64,000 bases of DNA from contig NZ_WXEW01000009.1 in assembly GCF_009901565.1 (NCBI RefSeq), positions 248,001 through 312,000 on the forward strand. Reading direction: 5' to 3'. Each line of letters opens with the position of its first letter. Position 1 is the first letter of the stretch. The DNA is from Herbidospora solisilvae (lineage in GTDB: Bacteria > Actinomycetota > Actinomycetes > Streptosporangiales > Streptosporangiaceae). Below the pieces are notes generated by a model, which searched no databases, was not told the DNA's origin, and saw only the letters and a program-made list of their open reading frames with translations. A program made the position numbers and the translations under genes. This document shows, piece by piece, positions 43,482 to 52,974 of this stretch.

Positions 43482-44348
43482 ATGGGCGAGTTCGACTTCC
43501 ACGTGGCACGCGCCAGCGCGCAGCGTGCACTGGCGGTGGCGGAGACCCGGTCGCCGTTCACGATCGAGGTCCGCTTCCTGGGCGGCCTCAGCGACACCCA
43601 GAAGGCGGCGTTCGCCGCCGCGGCCGACCGCTGGGCCCGGGTGATCGTGGGGGACCTGCCCGAGGTCGCCATCCCCGACCTGCCACAACTCCCGGACGGC
43701 CTCGCCCCCGGGGAGATCGTCGACGACATCCTCATCCTGGCCCGGGGCGCCGAGATCGACGGCCCCGGCACCCCGCAGGGCAACATCCTGGGGCAGGCCC
43801 GGCCGCTCCTGGTCCGCTCCGGCACCCGGCTCCCGGCCGTCGGGGAGATGACCTTCGACAGCTTCGACCTGAACCGGATGGAGGAGAACGGCCTGCTCCA
43901 CGACGTCATCTGCCACGAGATGGGCCACACGCTCGGCCTGGGTGGCGGCATCTGGCAGGAACTCGACCTCGTCCAGGGCCTCGGCACCACCGACCCGGTG
44001 TTCACCGGGGTCCGGGCCGGTCAGGAGTTCGCCGCCCTGCTGTTCAGCACCGACCCGCACGTCGTCCCGGTGGAGAACGTCGGCGGCCCCGGCAGCGTCG
44101 GCTCCCACTGGCGCGAGTCGGTGTTCGGCGCGGAACTCATGACGAGCAAGGTCGCCCCCGGCGTCGGCAATCCGATGAGCCGCCTCACGGCCGCCGCCCT
44201 GGCCGACATGGGTTACCAGGTCGACATGGCCGCCGGCGAGCCGTACGTGCTGCCGTCGCAGCTCCTGCTCGCCGACCTGCGCGCGGTGGCCCCGGAGACC
44301 ATGCTGACCTGCGGGATCTCCGCCGATCAGCCGCCCATGGTCATCTGA
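43482..44348 (+). CDS. Leishmanolysin-like (M8) zinc metalloprotease without signal peptide
   Basis: 288 aa. FTIEVRFLGGLSDTQKAAFA and AAADRWARVIVGDLPEV start the domain; the zinc site is ICHEMGHTLGLG plus the distal His in GSHWRESVFGAELMTS, and LADMGYQVD ends the domain. This is the leishmanolysin-related family. No signal peptide, so it is either cytosolic or leaves by a non-classical route. GAGGTGAG precedes the ATG. Convergent with the membrane protein gene at 44397. Confidence 0.82.
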   Translation: MGEFDFHVARASAQRALAVAETRSPFTIEVRFLGGLSDTQKAAFAAAADRWARVIVGDLPEVAIPDLPQLPDGLAPGEIVDDILILARGAEIDGPGTPQGNILGQARPLLVRSGTRLPAVGEMTFDSFDLNRMEENGLLHDVICHEMGHTLGLGGGIWQELDLVQGLGTTDPVFTGVRAGQEFAALLFSTDPHVVPVENVGGPGSVGSHWRESVFGAELMTSKVAPGVGNPMSRLTAAALADMGYQVDMAAGEPYVLPSQLLLADLRAVAPETMLTCGISADQPPMVI

Positions 44349-44396
44349 AAGGTCGGGTGAGTTCTCCGGTTCGACGCCTTTCCGCGACTTCTGGCG

Positions 44397-45641
44397 TCAG
44401 CGGCTGCCCGGCCCGATCTCGGCGAAGATCTGCAGGCCCGTCAGCACGATCGGCAGCAGGACGACCGTCGCGAACGCCCCGAACGGCACCGTGCGCAGCC
44501 GCATCGGCCTGATCCGGGCGGCGTTGGTCCGGGCGAATTCGGCCACGAGCGGCTGCACCTGGCCGAGGTCGCGCTCGTCGACGTCCGCGAGGAGTTCCGA
44601 CAGCTCGGCGACGCGGGCCTCCTTGGCCGCCCGCTCGACGGTCCGGAAGCACAACCACGGCACCAGGGTGTAGACGGGGGCGAGCAGGACGTACAGGAGA
44701 ATGAGGCCGAGGACGGAGATGGGCACACTGCTGCCCAGCGCCGCGATCAAGACGGCGATGGCGGTGCCGAGCACGACCAGCGCCCAGTAGGCCGTGCGGT
44801 AGACGCGGGCCACCGGGGTCCAGCCGAAGCGGCCGTCGCGGTTGTACCAGTCGGCGCGCAGGTCGGCGGCGAAGTAGAGGGCGACGCTGAAATAGACGGT
44901 CAGCACGCCGACCACGTTGAACGTGAAGATCAGCACCATCGCCAGGAACGCCAGCACGGAGTAGATCACCACGCCCAGCGGGTGTTCCGGCCCGGCCCAC
45001 CAGTTCTGCTTGGCCATGTCGATCCATGCGGCCTGCTCGACTGCCGAGACTCCGCGGGGGGCGAAGACCCGGAAGGCGTTCTGGCTCAGGCCGTTGGCGA
45101 GCAGCGTCGCGAAGATGAAGCTGCCGAGGACGACCGAACCGGAGAGCACCAGCTTGGTCCGGGCGGTGACGCCGCCGAACTTGTGGTCGAGCCGGTCGAG
45201 CGCGGTGCCCTCGTCGCCCGCGAGCAGCCGGTCGATGCCGAGCACCCGGGAGAACACGTTCGACCTGGGCACCAGGCGGGGCACAATCGTGCGGGATTCC
45301 CGCAACTGCGTGAGGGCGGTCGAGACATGGTGCCAGTTACGGTGCAGTAACGCGAAACCGGTCACCACCAGGAACCCGCACAGCAGGCTGGTGAAGTCAC
45401 GGAGCAGCGGGAAATTCGGTTCGGATGCGTTGCCGGAACCGGTCAACGCATAAGCGACGTCGGCCGGAAAACGGAAATCGTCCGGCCGCCCGAAGGTGCC
45501 CTCGATGAGGGTGCACGCCACGGTGACCAGGAAGATGACCAACCCGGTGAGGAGGATCCAGCTGATTCCCTTGTCACGTAATCGGCCAGGGAATATGGGT
45601 ATGAAGTCGAATGGATCGAACTGCGTGCGTGGTTCGCTCAT
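44397..45641 (-). CDS. Multi-pass membrane protein linked to tandem KAS III gene
   Basis: 414 aa, about seven to eight membrane helices (for example WILLTGLVIFLVTVACTLI, SLLCGFLVVTGFALLH, LVLSGSVVLGSFIFATLLA, MVLIFTFNVVGVLTVYFSVA and the terminal VVLLPIVLTGLQIFAEI). No known family seen. ATG 45641 with GGGAGA upstream is chosen. Located 31 bp after the tandem ketosynthase-III gene on the same strand, so the two are an operon; it may export, anchor or receive the product made by that protein. Confidence 0.75.
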   Translation of the reverse strand: MSEPRTQFDPFDFIPIFPGRLRDKGISWILLTGLVIFLVTVACTLIEGTFGRPDDFRFPADVAYALTGSGNASEPNFPLLRDFTSLLCGFLVVTGFALLHRNWHHVSTALTQLRESRTIVPRLVPRSNVFSRVLGIDRLLAGDEGTALDRLDHKFGGVTARTKLVLSGSVVLGSFIFATLLANGLSQNAFRVFAPRGVSAVEQAAWIDMAKQNWWAGPEHPLGVVIYSVLAFLAMVLIFTFNVVGVLTVYFSVALYFAADLRADWYNRDGRFGWTPVARVYRTAYWALVVLGTAIAVLIAALGSSVPISVLGLILLYVLLAPVYTLVPWLCFRTVERAAKEARVAELSELLADVDERDLGQVQPLVAEFARTNAARIRPMRLRTVPFGAFATVVLLPIVLTGLQIFAEIGPGSR

Positions 45642-45672
45642 CTGCTCTCCCGGACGCATGCTAAATGCGTGA

Positions 45673-47481
45673 TCACATCCGATACAACGCCGCGCCGATC
45701 TCAATTCCGCTCGCCGCCCCGACGATGACCACGAGATCTCCGGGGGCGGCCTCGAGCGTCGCGAACGCGAACGGCAGCGCCGAGGTGAACAGCTCGGGGT
45801 CCGGCATCAGAACGGTGGTGACCTCCTCTTCCGTCACGCCGTGAGCGGCCAGCAACTCGGCCACGACCTGGGGAACGAGCGCGGCGGTGCGGTCGGCGAG
45901 CAGCCGGCGGTCGCCCGCACGCACGAAGCTGCGGCCGTCTTCCTGCACCGCGGTCGCGTGGAAGTCGGCGAGGTGCTCGTCGAAGTGGCGGGAGTGGAAA
46001 CCGGCGAAACCGCCGTCGCCCGCTTCGAGGAGCAGCGCCGACCCCCGGCGCCGCACGCCGCCGCCGTCTTCGGACGCGGCGACCAGCACCGTCCGCACCG
46101 CCCCGGCGCTGATGAGCTCGGCGGCCACCCGGCAGGCGTCGAGGGTGCCCAGGCCGCCGTTGGTGAGGTCGAAGCCGAGGAAGTCGCCTCCGAGGCCGAG
46201 TTCGCCCGCCGCGATAGCGGCGACGGCGGGTTCGGCGATCAGGCCGGTGACGTACACCCCGGTGTGGATGAGCAGGTCGGGCTGGTCACGGCCGGCCAGG
46301 CAGCCGGTGATCGCCTCGCGGAGCAGCTCGATCGTGGTGGCGCCCTCGGTGGCCAGCCCGACGGCGCCGATGCGGACCCCGCGCAGCGGAGCCGGTGTCG
46401 CGGAGGGCGTGGGCCGGGTCGAACTGCGGCCTCCGACGAGGCGGGCGGGCAGGTCGTCGAGGGTGTAGACGGCGGTGCCGACGGTCACGCCGGAGGCGGC
46501 GATCTCGAAGAGCACCCGCTGACCCGACTCGACGCGGCCGTCTCTCGCGGCGTCGTAGAGGGCGACAAGGTGGGCGGTCGTGGACGTGTTGCCCCACGTC
46601 GCCAGGTTGTCGATGACGTTGCCCTCGTGCAGGGCGTCGACGCCGAACACGCGGTTGGCGTGGCGGATTCCAGCCCTGATGGCGACGGACGAGGTCTGGT
46701 GCGGGATGAACCGGTCGACGTCGCCGACAGTCAGGTCGAGCTCGGCGAGCGATTCGGCGGCGTGCGCGATCGACTCGCGGATGCCGACCGCCGCCAGCGC
46801 GGCCATCTGGGTCTTCATCACCGCGCCGCCGTGTGGCCGATCGGAGGGCCCGGCCACGCACAGCGCGTGGTGCTCCCCGAGGGTGCGCAGCCCGATGTGC
46901 TCCAGTCCGGTGCGGTCGTCGCCGGAGCGGGTCAGCAGCACCGCCGCGCCCGCGTCGCCGAGGGTCAGGCAGGCGATGCGCGAGTCGTGCCTGCCGTCGA
47001 TCTCGAGCTGAGCCGTGGAGATCAGATGGGAGACGAACTCGCCGCTGACGACCAGCGCGGTGCGCACCCGCCCCGCACGGATCAGCGCGTCGGCGAGCCA
47101 GATGCCGGTGAACGTGCCGGCGCACGCGTTCGCCAGGTCGAACGTCCAGGCGTTCCGGCAGCCGAGCAGAAGACGCAGCCGCGTGGCGAGGGCCGGTTCG
47201 TAGGTCGCCCACGAGGGCCCGTCGATCCGCGAGATGCTCGTGTTGATCAGCAGGTCGATCTCCTCGGCCGCGATCGACGACCGTGACAGGCAGTCGAGCC
47301 CCGCTCTGGCCGCCAGATCGACCGAGTATTCGCCCTCGCCGGCCACTCGCCGCGAGACGATGCCGGTCATCAGCTCCAACGGCAAATCGAGCGGCCGAAG
47401 GCAGCCGCCGACGACGTCACGGGTGGTGACGGTTCGGGAGGGGGTCGCCACCCCGATGGAGTCGATGACCGTTCGGGCCAT
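45673..47481 (-). CDS. Tandem ketosynthase III-like (FabH-type) protein with one dead module
   Basis: 602 aa: two thiolase-fold modules, ~1-345 and ~365-602. Module 1 has a full catalytic triad: Cys120 in LANACAGTF, His261 in FIPHQTS and Asn298 in WGNTST. In module 2 the matching segment is FDLTNGGLGTLDA, with Gly443 where Cys should be, and the His/Asn motifs are also absent, so it is probably structural, like a fused half of a heterodimer. The role may be acyl chain condensation or transfer to a small molecule. Co-transcribed with a membrane protein; no other fatty-acid or polyketide genes nearby. Confidence 0.82.
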   Translation of the reverse strand: MARTVIDSIGVATPSRTVTTRDVVGGCLRPLDLPLELMTGIVSRRVAGEGEYSVDLAARAGLDCLSRSSIAAEEIDLLINTSISRIDGPSWATYEPALATRLRLLLGCRNAWTFDLANACAGTFTGIWLADALIRAGRVRTALVVSGEFVSHLISTAQLEIDGRHDSRIACLTLGDAGAAVLLTRSGDDRTGLEHIGLRTLGEHHALCVAGPSDRPHGGAVMKTQMAALAAVGIRESIAHAAESLAELDLTVGDVDRFIPHQTSSVAIRAGIRHANRVFGVDALHEGNVIDNLATWGNTSTTAHLVALYDAARDGRVESGQRVLFEIAASGVTVGTAVYTLDDLPARLVGGRSSTRPTPSATPAPLRGVRIGAVGLATEGATTIELLREAITGCLAGRDQPDLLIHTGVYVTGLIAEPAVAAIAAGELGLGGDFLGFDLTNGGLGTLDACRVAAELISAGAVRTVLVAASEDGGGVRRRGSALLLEAGDGGFAGFHSRHFDEHLADFHATAVQEDGRSFVRAGDRRLLADRTAALVPQVVAELLAAHGVTEEEVTTVLMPDPELFTSALPFAFATLEAAPGDLVVIVGAASGIEIGAALYRM

Positions 47482-47615
47482 TCGTCGACTCTACGTTCCG
47501 GGACTGGCCCGGGGCGGAACATTCCGCCAGCGGTCTACCCTCGCTGTCGCCACTGGCCACTCGACCTCGATCCCGATGACGCATGGCGCACCAGCCCCGC
47601 TTGGACAAATCGGGC

Positions 47616-48737
47616 CTAGCCGCCGAAGGTCACCTCGGGATAGTGGGCGGACGGCTTGTCCAGCAGGGGCTGCGGCCTCCCGGTGAGGTGGCGGGCGAAG
47701 AAGGCGGCGACGTAGGTGCGGGTGATCTCCGCGGAGCGGGCTCCGGTCAGGGCGAACCCGAGATCGATGCCGAGCTGTTCGGCCAGCAGCGGGACGTCGG
47801 TGAAGGACGCGTGCTCCGCTCCGGTCACCACCAGCCACCGCTTCCAGCCGGTCAGCTGCTTCCAGTCGCGTCCCCAGCTCCCGTCCCTGCCTCCGGGGCT
47901 GTGCATCGTCGGCGATCCCATGAACAGGAACGGCCGGGCCAGGCCGCGCTCGGGGATCGGGGCGAAGGTGGTGCCGTCCAGGTTGACCCCGGCGCGAATG
48001 CGCTTGTCGCGCACCATGGCCGCGATGCTGCTCGCGCCGCCGACGGACTGGCCGGCCATTCCGATGCGCGACCGGTCGATCAGCGCGGCTCCCCGCCATT
48101 TCGGCTTCGCGCCGGTGAGCTGGTCGAGGACGAAGGAGACATCCGCCGCGCGGCTGCGGACCACCTGCTCCCCGAAGTCCCGGTCCTTGTTCCCGCAGGC
48201 GACGCACGTGGTGACCCGCCCGTCGGGGAAGGCGGTGGCGACGCTCTCGTAGGTGTGGTCGATCCCGACCACCACGTTGCCCCTGCTGGCCAGGTCCTCG
48301 GCCAGGCTGGTGAGTGAGCTGCGCGGGGAGCCGAGGCCGGGGGAGAGCACCACCAGGGGCAGGCCGTGCCTGCGGCCTGTCGGCACGGCGTCGGTGAAGG
48401 CGTTGGTCCGCACCTTGCTCAACGTGTCCGGCGGGACGGGCAGCTCCGCGTCCTTGATCAGCAGCTCAGACTCCTTCGGCGTCACGTACGGGGCCTGGTG
48501 CCTGCCTCGCGTCCCGGCTGCCGGGTACCACAGGGAGATCATCAGCTCCCTCGACTTCGTCGCTGGGACCCATGGGTCGCTCCGGGAGGCGTCCTTCAGA
48601 TGGAGGGAGGTGACGCCGACCGTGTGGGAGCCCGTCGGCGCGGGCAGCCGCGGTGCCGCAGCAGCGGCGGGGGGAGTGGGGACCGTGAGGGTGAGTAGCC
48701 CGGCCAGGGTGAGGGCCATCGTTCTTGCAAGATGCAT
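47616..48737 (-). CDS. Secreted alpha/beta hydrolase, PAF-acetylhydrolase/lipase-like
   Basis: 373 aa. Signal peptide 1-27 (LTLAGLLTLTVPTPPAAAAA). The platelet-activating-factor acetylhydrolase/dienelactone-hydrolase type core has LVVLSPGLGS (oxyanion), nucleophile GMAGQSVGGAS, VNLDG (acid region) and GAEHASF (base). Probably a secreted lipase or esterase, possibly a polyester hydrolase. ATG 48737 is chosen because the signal peptide starts there; upstream in-frame ATG 48803 gives an unlikely N-terminus. Confidence 0.84.
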   Translation of the reverse strand: MHLARTMALTLAGLLTLTVPTPPAAAAAPRLPAPTGSHTVGVTSLHLKDASRSDPWVPATKSRELMISLWYPAAGTRGRHQAPYVTPKESELLIKDAELPVPPDTLSKVRTNAFTDAVPTGRRHGLPLVVLSPGLGSPRSSLTSLAEDLASRGNVVVGIDHTYESVATAFPDGRVTTCVACGNKDRDFGEQVVRSRAADVSFVLDQLTGAKPKWRGAALIDRSRIGMAGQSVGGASSIAAMVRDKRIRAGVNLDGTTFAPIPERGLARPFLFMGSPTMHSPGGRDGSWGRDWKQLTGWKRWLVVTGAEHASFTDVPLLAEQLGIDLGFALTGARSAEITRTYVAAFFARHLTGRPQPLLDKPSAHYPEVTFGG

Positions 48738-48977
48738 CAGTGGGTCGCCTTTTCTCCGGAGGCCGCGGTCGTCCGCGGCCGGGACGACGCTAGGCGTGGT
48801 CATGCGGCGGGCGCGTCGGCCGTCGTGCCGAATCCGGGTAGCTCCGAGGAACGATCCGAGCCCGGTGTCATCACTCCGATGTAGTCCGGGTGGACGGCGC
48901 TCCCGTCATCGGGACGGATGCGTGGCCGGTCGCGCAGTCGTGACAATGGCCCGATGACGGTGGAACGAAGGTCACGG

Positions 48978-50261
48978 ATGTGGCGGCAGTACATGCGGGA
49001 GGTGTTGCGCCCGGAGGAGACGCGCGCCCGGCCGTCACGCGGAGCGCTGGTGGCCGATCTGGTGTTCGCGCTGCTGCTGACCGTGCTGGCGGTGGCCGCG
49101 GTGGCCGATCTGCACGACGCGTCCACCGAGGGACGGCAGGGGCCGGCGGCGGTGTCCCTGCGGCTGCGTCCCGATCCACCCGCCCGGCCGGTGAGCCCGG
49201 CCCCGCCGAGTCTGCGGTCCGGCTCAGAGCAGGGGCCGCACCCGCTGCTGGTGGTCCTGACCGCGTTGCCGCTGGCGGTGCGGCGCCGGTACCCGCTGGC
49301 CGTCTTCTGGACGGTCGTGCTCGCCGCGCTGGCCACCCATGAGGCCGCGACGTGGATCACCGTGCTCGCCTGCGCCGTGGCCGCCTACGGCGCGCTCGCC
49401 TGCAGCCGTCACCGGCTGGCGGCGGCGGGCGGACTGGCGGCGGCGGCCGTGCTGACCGGCGTGGTCTTCCAGGACGTCGTCCCCGCGCTGCCGTCCTGGC
49501 TGGGCCCCATCGTCGTGCTGGCGGGGGCGGGGGTGCTGGCGGTGGCCGTCCGTTTCTGGCAGGGGCGGCTGCGGGCCGGCCGGGATCGCATGGACGCGCT
49601 CCAGCGGGCCCAGGCGCAGGCCATGCGCGCGGCCGTCGACGAGGAGCGAGCCAGGATCGCCGCCGAACTGCACGACATCGTGACCCACAACGTGAGCGTG
49701 ATGGTGATCCAGGCCGGGGCGGCGCGCAAGGTCATGGACGCTGAGCCCGCGGAGTCGAAGCGCGCGCTGCTCGCGATCGAGGCGGGCGGCCGGGCGGCCA
49801 TGTCCGAACTCCGTCACGTCATGGGCCTGCTGGCCACCGAGAACGAGGTCACGCAGAGCGGGCCGCCCGGTCCGCAACCCGGGCTCGATCAGCTCGACGC
49901 GCTGGTCACCCGGGTCCGGGCCGCCGGGATCCCGGTCGGCGTCGAGCTGTCGTTGCCGCCCGGCCCGCTGCCCGCCGGGGTCGATCTGGCCGCCTACCGT
50001 GTGGTCCAGGAGGCCCTGACGAACACGATCAAGCACGCGGCGGGCGCGGCGGCGTCCGTCTCGATCCGCCACGAGGGCGATCGGCTGGAGATCGAGGTCG
50101 CCGACACCGGCGGTGCGCGGCGCGGCCCGTCGCAGACGGGTGGGCGCGGGCTGATCGGGCTGCGCGAACGGCTGGCCGTCTACGGCGGCACCCTGAACGC
50201 GGGACACACCCCCGCGGGAGGTTACCGGATCTTGGCCCGGGTACCGTGGCGAGCCTCATGA
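48978..50261 (+). CDS. NarL-type sensor histidine kinase
   Basis: 427 aa. N-terminal membrane part with about five helices (LVADLVFALLLTVLAVAAVA, PLAVFWTVVLAALATHEA and others), HisKA_3 box ERARIAAELHDIVTHNVSVM with the phospho-His, HATPase with QEALTNTIKHA and GGRGLIGLRERLAVYGG. ATG 48978 has GAAGG upstream; in-frame ATG 48954 is an alternative. The stop overlaps the start of the response regulator gene (ATGA), forming a standard pair. The signal is unknown. Confidence 0.92.
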   Translation: MWRQYMREVLRPEETRARPSRGALVADLVFALLLTVLAVAAVADLHDASTEGRQGPAAVSLRLRPDPPARPVSPAPPSLRSGSEQGPHPLLVVLTALPLAVRRRYPLAVFWTVVLAALATHEAATWITVLACAVAAYGALACSRHRLAAAGGLAAAAVLTGVVFQDVVPALPSWLGPIVVLAGAGVLAVAVRFWQGRLRAGRDRMDALQRAQAQAMRAAVDEERARIAAELHDIVTHNVSVMVIQAGAARKVMDAEPAESKRALLAIEAGGRAAMSELRHVMGLLATENEVTQSGPPGPQPGLDQLDALVTRVRAAGIPVGVELSLPPGPLPAGVDLAAYRVVQEALTNTIKHAAGAAASVSIRHEGDRLEIEVADTGGARRGPSQTGGRGLIGLRERLAVYGGTLNAGHTPAGGYRILARVPWRAS

Positions 50262-50932
50262 GCAACCCTCTCCGCGTGCTCATCGCCGACGATCAGGCCC
50301 TGGTCCGCACCGGGTTCCGGATGATCCTGGCCGCTGACGGCATCGAGGTGACGGCTGAGGTGGCAGACGGCGCCGAGGCGGTGGAGGTGGCCCGGCGTAC
50401 CAGGCCGGACGTCGTCCTCATGGACATCAGGATGCCGCACATGGACGGCATCGAGGCCACCCGGCGCATCCTTGCCGACGACGCGGCCGGCGGCACCCGC
50501 GTGCTCATCCTGACCACCTACGACCTCGACCACTACGTCTACACCGCGCTCGCCGCCGGGGCCGGCGGCTTCCTGCTCAAGGACGTCACCCCCGAGCACC
50601 TGGTGGCCGCGGTGACCTTGGTGCGCACCGGCGACGCCCTGCTCGCCCCGGCCATCACCCGGCGCCTGGTCGAGCGGTTCGCCCGCCGGGACGACGCCGG
50701 TCCTCCGGCCCTGCGCCGTGACCTGGCGGAGCTGACCGCCCGGGAGCTGGAGGTGCTGCGGCTGCTGGCCACCGGGCTGAGCAACGTCGAGCTCGCCGAA
50801 CGGCTGACTCTCAGCCCGGCGACGGTGAAGACCCACGTGGCCCGCATCCTGGCCAAACTCGGGCTCAGGGACCGGGTCCAGGCCGTCGTGCTCGCGTACG
50901 AGACCGGGCTGGTATCCCCAGGCGCGACGTGA
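50258..50932 (+). CDS. NarL/FixJ-family response regulator
   Basis: 224 aa. Receiver domain with VLIADDQALVRTGF (acidic pair), phospho-Asp in VVLMDIRMPHMDG, and LLKDVTPEHL (Lys); C-terminal LuxR-type HTH ELTARELEVLRLLATGLSN-VELAERL-TVKTHVARILAKL. ATG 50258 overlaps the kinase stop. Partner of the preceding kinase. The targets may include the lipase gene on the other side (inference). Confidence 0.94.
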   Translation: MSNPLRVLIADDQALVRTGFRMILAADGIEVTAEVADGAEAVEVARRTRPDVVLMDIRMPHMDGIEATRRILADDAAGGTRVLILTTYDLDHYVYTALAAGAGGFLLKDVTPEHLVAAVTLVRTGDALLAPAITRRLVERFARRDDAGPPALRRDLAELTARELEVLRLLATGLSNVELAERLTLSPATVKTHVARILAKLGLRDRVQAVVLAYETGLVSPGAT

Positions 50933-51020
50933 CAGTCCCTGACACTGCGTGCGCCTCCAACAGCCGCAAGGTCCTCGAACCTGGTGACCGAGTGGCACCA
51001 GCGCTACCGGGGCTGCGGCG

Positions 51021-51719
51021 TCATGCGGGCGTTCGCGGGTGCGCGGTCGTGCTCAGGCCGTCCAGGAGCATGTCGAGGCCGGCGATGAACTGGTCACGAT
51101 CGGCATGGTCGCGCAGGTGCTGGGTGGTGCGTGTCAGGAAGGGGTAGTCGGCCGGGTCGAGTTCTTCCCAGCGTTGGGCGGTCTGGGCGAGGAAGTCGTC
51201 GCGGCTGACGGTCGCGTCGTGGGTGATGCGCGGGGCGATGATCTGGGCGCTGACGCCGGTTATGTAGTAGGAGATCGCGGTGGAGACCGCGAAATGCCGT
51301 TCGGCCGGCAGCCCGGTTCGTGCGACCAGGGTGCCGATGCGGTCGAGCAGGCGCAGCGCGTTCGCCAGCGTGGGCGGTGCGGAGACGTGGGACGCCGCCC
51401 ACGGGTGCCGGTCAAGGGCGTCGAAGACGGCGACGGCAAGCACGCGCAGCGCGGAGACAGCCTCTTCCTCAAGGCTCGGGTGTGCGGCGAAGGCCTGGCC
51501 GAGCACCTGATCGGCGGCCAGGGCGACCAACTCGTCCTTGTTCGACACGTGCCAGTACAGCGCGCCGGGCCCGGTGTTCAGCGCTTTGGCCAGCAGCCTA
51601 AAGGTGAGCCCCCGCTCGCCCAGCTCGTCCAGCAGCGAGACGGCCGCGCCGACGATCAGCTCTTGTGAGAGGGCGCCGGCCCGCCCCCCGGTGGGTGCTC
51701 TTCCTCGCGTCCGCTGCAT
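51021..51719 (-). CDS. TetR-family repressor (TetR_C-type)
   Basis: 232 aa. N-terminal HTH (GAAVSLLDELGERGLTFRLL ... GPGALYWHVSNKDELVALAA) followed by a tetracycline-repressor-type C-terminal domain. ATG 51719 chosen; upstream in-frame codons overlap the operator. It is divergent from a TetX-like monooxygenase gene, and a 37-bp near-perfect inverted repeat lies between them. The ligand is likely the substrate of the monooxygenase, an aromatic or tetracycline-like compound (inference). Confidence 0.9.
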   Translation of the reverse strand: MQRTRGRAPTGGRAGALSQELIVGAAVSLLDELGERGLTFRLLAKALNTGPGALYWHVSNKDELVALAADQVLGQAFAAHPSLEEEAVSALRVLAVAVFDALDRHPWAASHVSAPPTLANALRLLDRIGTLVARTGLPAERHFAVSTAISYYITGVSAQIIAPRITHDATVSRDDFLAQTAQRWEELDPADYPFLTRTTQHLRDHADRDQFIAGLDMLLDGLSTTAHPRTPA

Positions 51720-51740
51720 GACCTCATTTTGACACACCCT

Positions 51741-51777
51741 GGACCGGTGTTCCATATTGCTAATGGAACGCCGGTCC
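51741..51777. promoter_or_regulatory. TetR operator, 15-bp arms
   Basis: Arms GGACCGGTGTTCCAT (51741-51755) and ATGGAACGCCGGTCC (51763-51777), one mismatch, 7-bp spacer, starting 21 bp upstream of the repressor start and in the promoter region of the monooxygenase. One of the clearest operators in the window. Confidence 0.75.
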
Positions 51778-51831
51778 ATATGGACGCCGGGTACGTGCCC
51801 GACGCCGCGCCGTGCGGAAACGAGGAAACCC

Positions 51832-52974
51832 ATGAACACCAGCCACCATCCGATCGCCATCGTCGGCGCCGGCCTCGGCGGCCTGACTCTCGCCCGGGTC
51901 CTGCACGTCCACGGCATCCCGGCGACGGTCTACGAGGCCGATCCCTCCCAGAAGTCCCGCACGCAGGGCGGCCAACTCGACATCCATGAGGCCGACGGGC
52001 AGCGCGCGCTCGCCGACGCCGGCCTCACCGAGGAGTTTCGCGCGATCATCCACGAGGGCGCCGAGGCGTCGCGCGTGCTCGACCAGGACGGCAAGCTGCT
52101 GTTCGACGCTCCCGACGACGGCACGGAGCGGCGTCCCGAAGTGCTCCGCGGAGACCTGCGCCGGATTCTGCTCGACTCCCTGCCCGATCAGACGGTCCGG
52201 TGGGGACACAAGGCCACCGGTGTCCGGCCCCTCGGCGACGGCCGACACGAGTTGACCTTCACCGACGGCACGACCGTGACCACCGGTCTCCTCGTCGGCG
52301 CCGACGGCGCCTGGTCGAAGGTCCGCCCACTGCTCTCCGATGCCGAACCCCGGTACACCGGCACGACATTCATCGACATCTACCTGTACGACGCCGACGA
52401 GCGGCACCCCGCGGCGGCCGAGGCGGTCGGCGTCGGCGCGATGTACGCACTGGCTCCGGGCAAGGGGATCATCGCGCATCGCGAGGCGGGGAACATCCTG
52501 CACACGTACGTGGAGCTGAACCGCTCCGCCGAGTGGATCGCCGCCATCGACTTCACCGACGCCACCGCCGCGACCGCCCGGATCGCGGCCGAGTTCGACG
52601 GCTGGGCCCCGGAGCTCACCGCGCTGATCACCGACGGCGAGACCGCTCCGGTCGCCCGCCCGATCCACACACTCCCGGACGGACACCGATGGGAGCGCGT
52701 GCCCGGAGTGACGCTCCTCGGCGATGCCGCTCACCTGATGCCGCCGTCCGGTGACGGCGCGAACCTGGCGATGTTCGACGGCGCCGAACTCGGCAAGGCG
52801 ATCGCCGCTCACCCCGACGACGTCGAGGCGGCTCTCACCGCCTACGAAGAGGCGCTGTTCCCGCGAACCGAACCCTTCTACGCCGAGGCGCACGACATGC
52901 TGAACCTCATGATCGGCGACAACGCACCGTCCGGATTCCTCGACCTCTTCACCGCCGCCGACCAGGCCGAGTGA
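51832..52974 (+). CDS. FAD-dependent aromatic monooxygenase, TetX-like
   Basis: 380 aa. FAD-binding IAIVGAGLGGLTLARVL, the arginine motif region RGDLRRILLDSL, and LLGDAAHLMPPSGDGANLAM (GD motif) define a group A flavin monooxygenase; overall shape and the TQGGQLDIHEADGQRALADA segment resemble TetX (tetracycline-inactivating). Substrate not proven. ATG 51832 with GAGGAAA upstream. Controlled by the divergent TetR. The following truncated gene overlaps its stop. Confidence 0.87.
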   Translation: MNTSHHPIAIVGAGLGGLTLARVLHVHGIPATVYEADPSQKSRTQGGQLDIHEADGQRALADAGLTEEFRAIIHEGAEASRVLDQDGKLLFDAPDDGTERRPEVLRGDLRRILLDSLPDQTVRWGHKATGVRPLGDGRHELTFTDGTTVTTGLLVGADGAWSKVRPLLSDAEPRYTGTTFIDIYLYDADERHPAAAEAVGVGAMYALAPGKGIIAHREAGNILHTYVELNRSAEWIAAIDFTDATAATARIAAEFDGWAPELTALITDGETAPVARPIHTLPDGHRWERVPGVTLLGDAAHLMPPSGDGANLAMFDGAELGKAIAAHPDDVEAALTAYEEALFPRTEPFYAEAHDMLNLMIGDNAPSGFLDLFTAADQAE

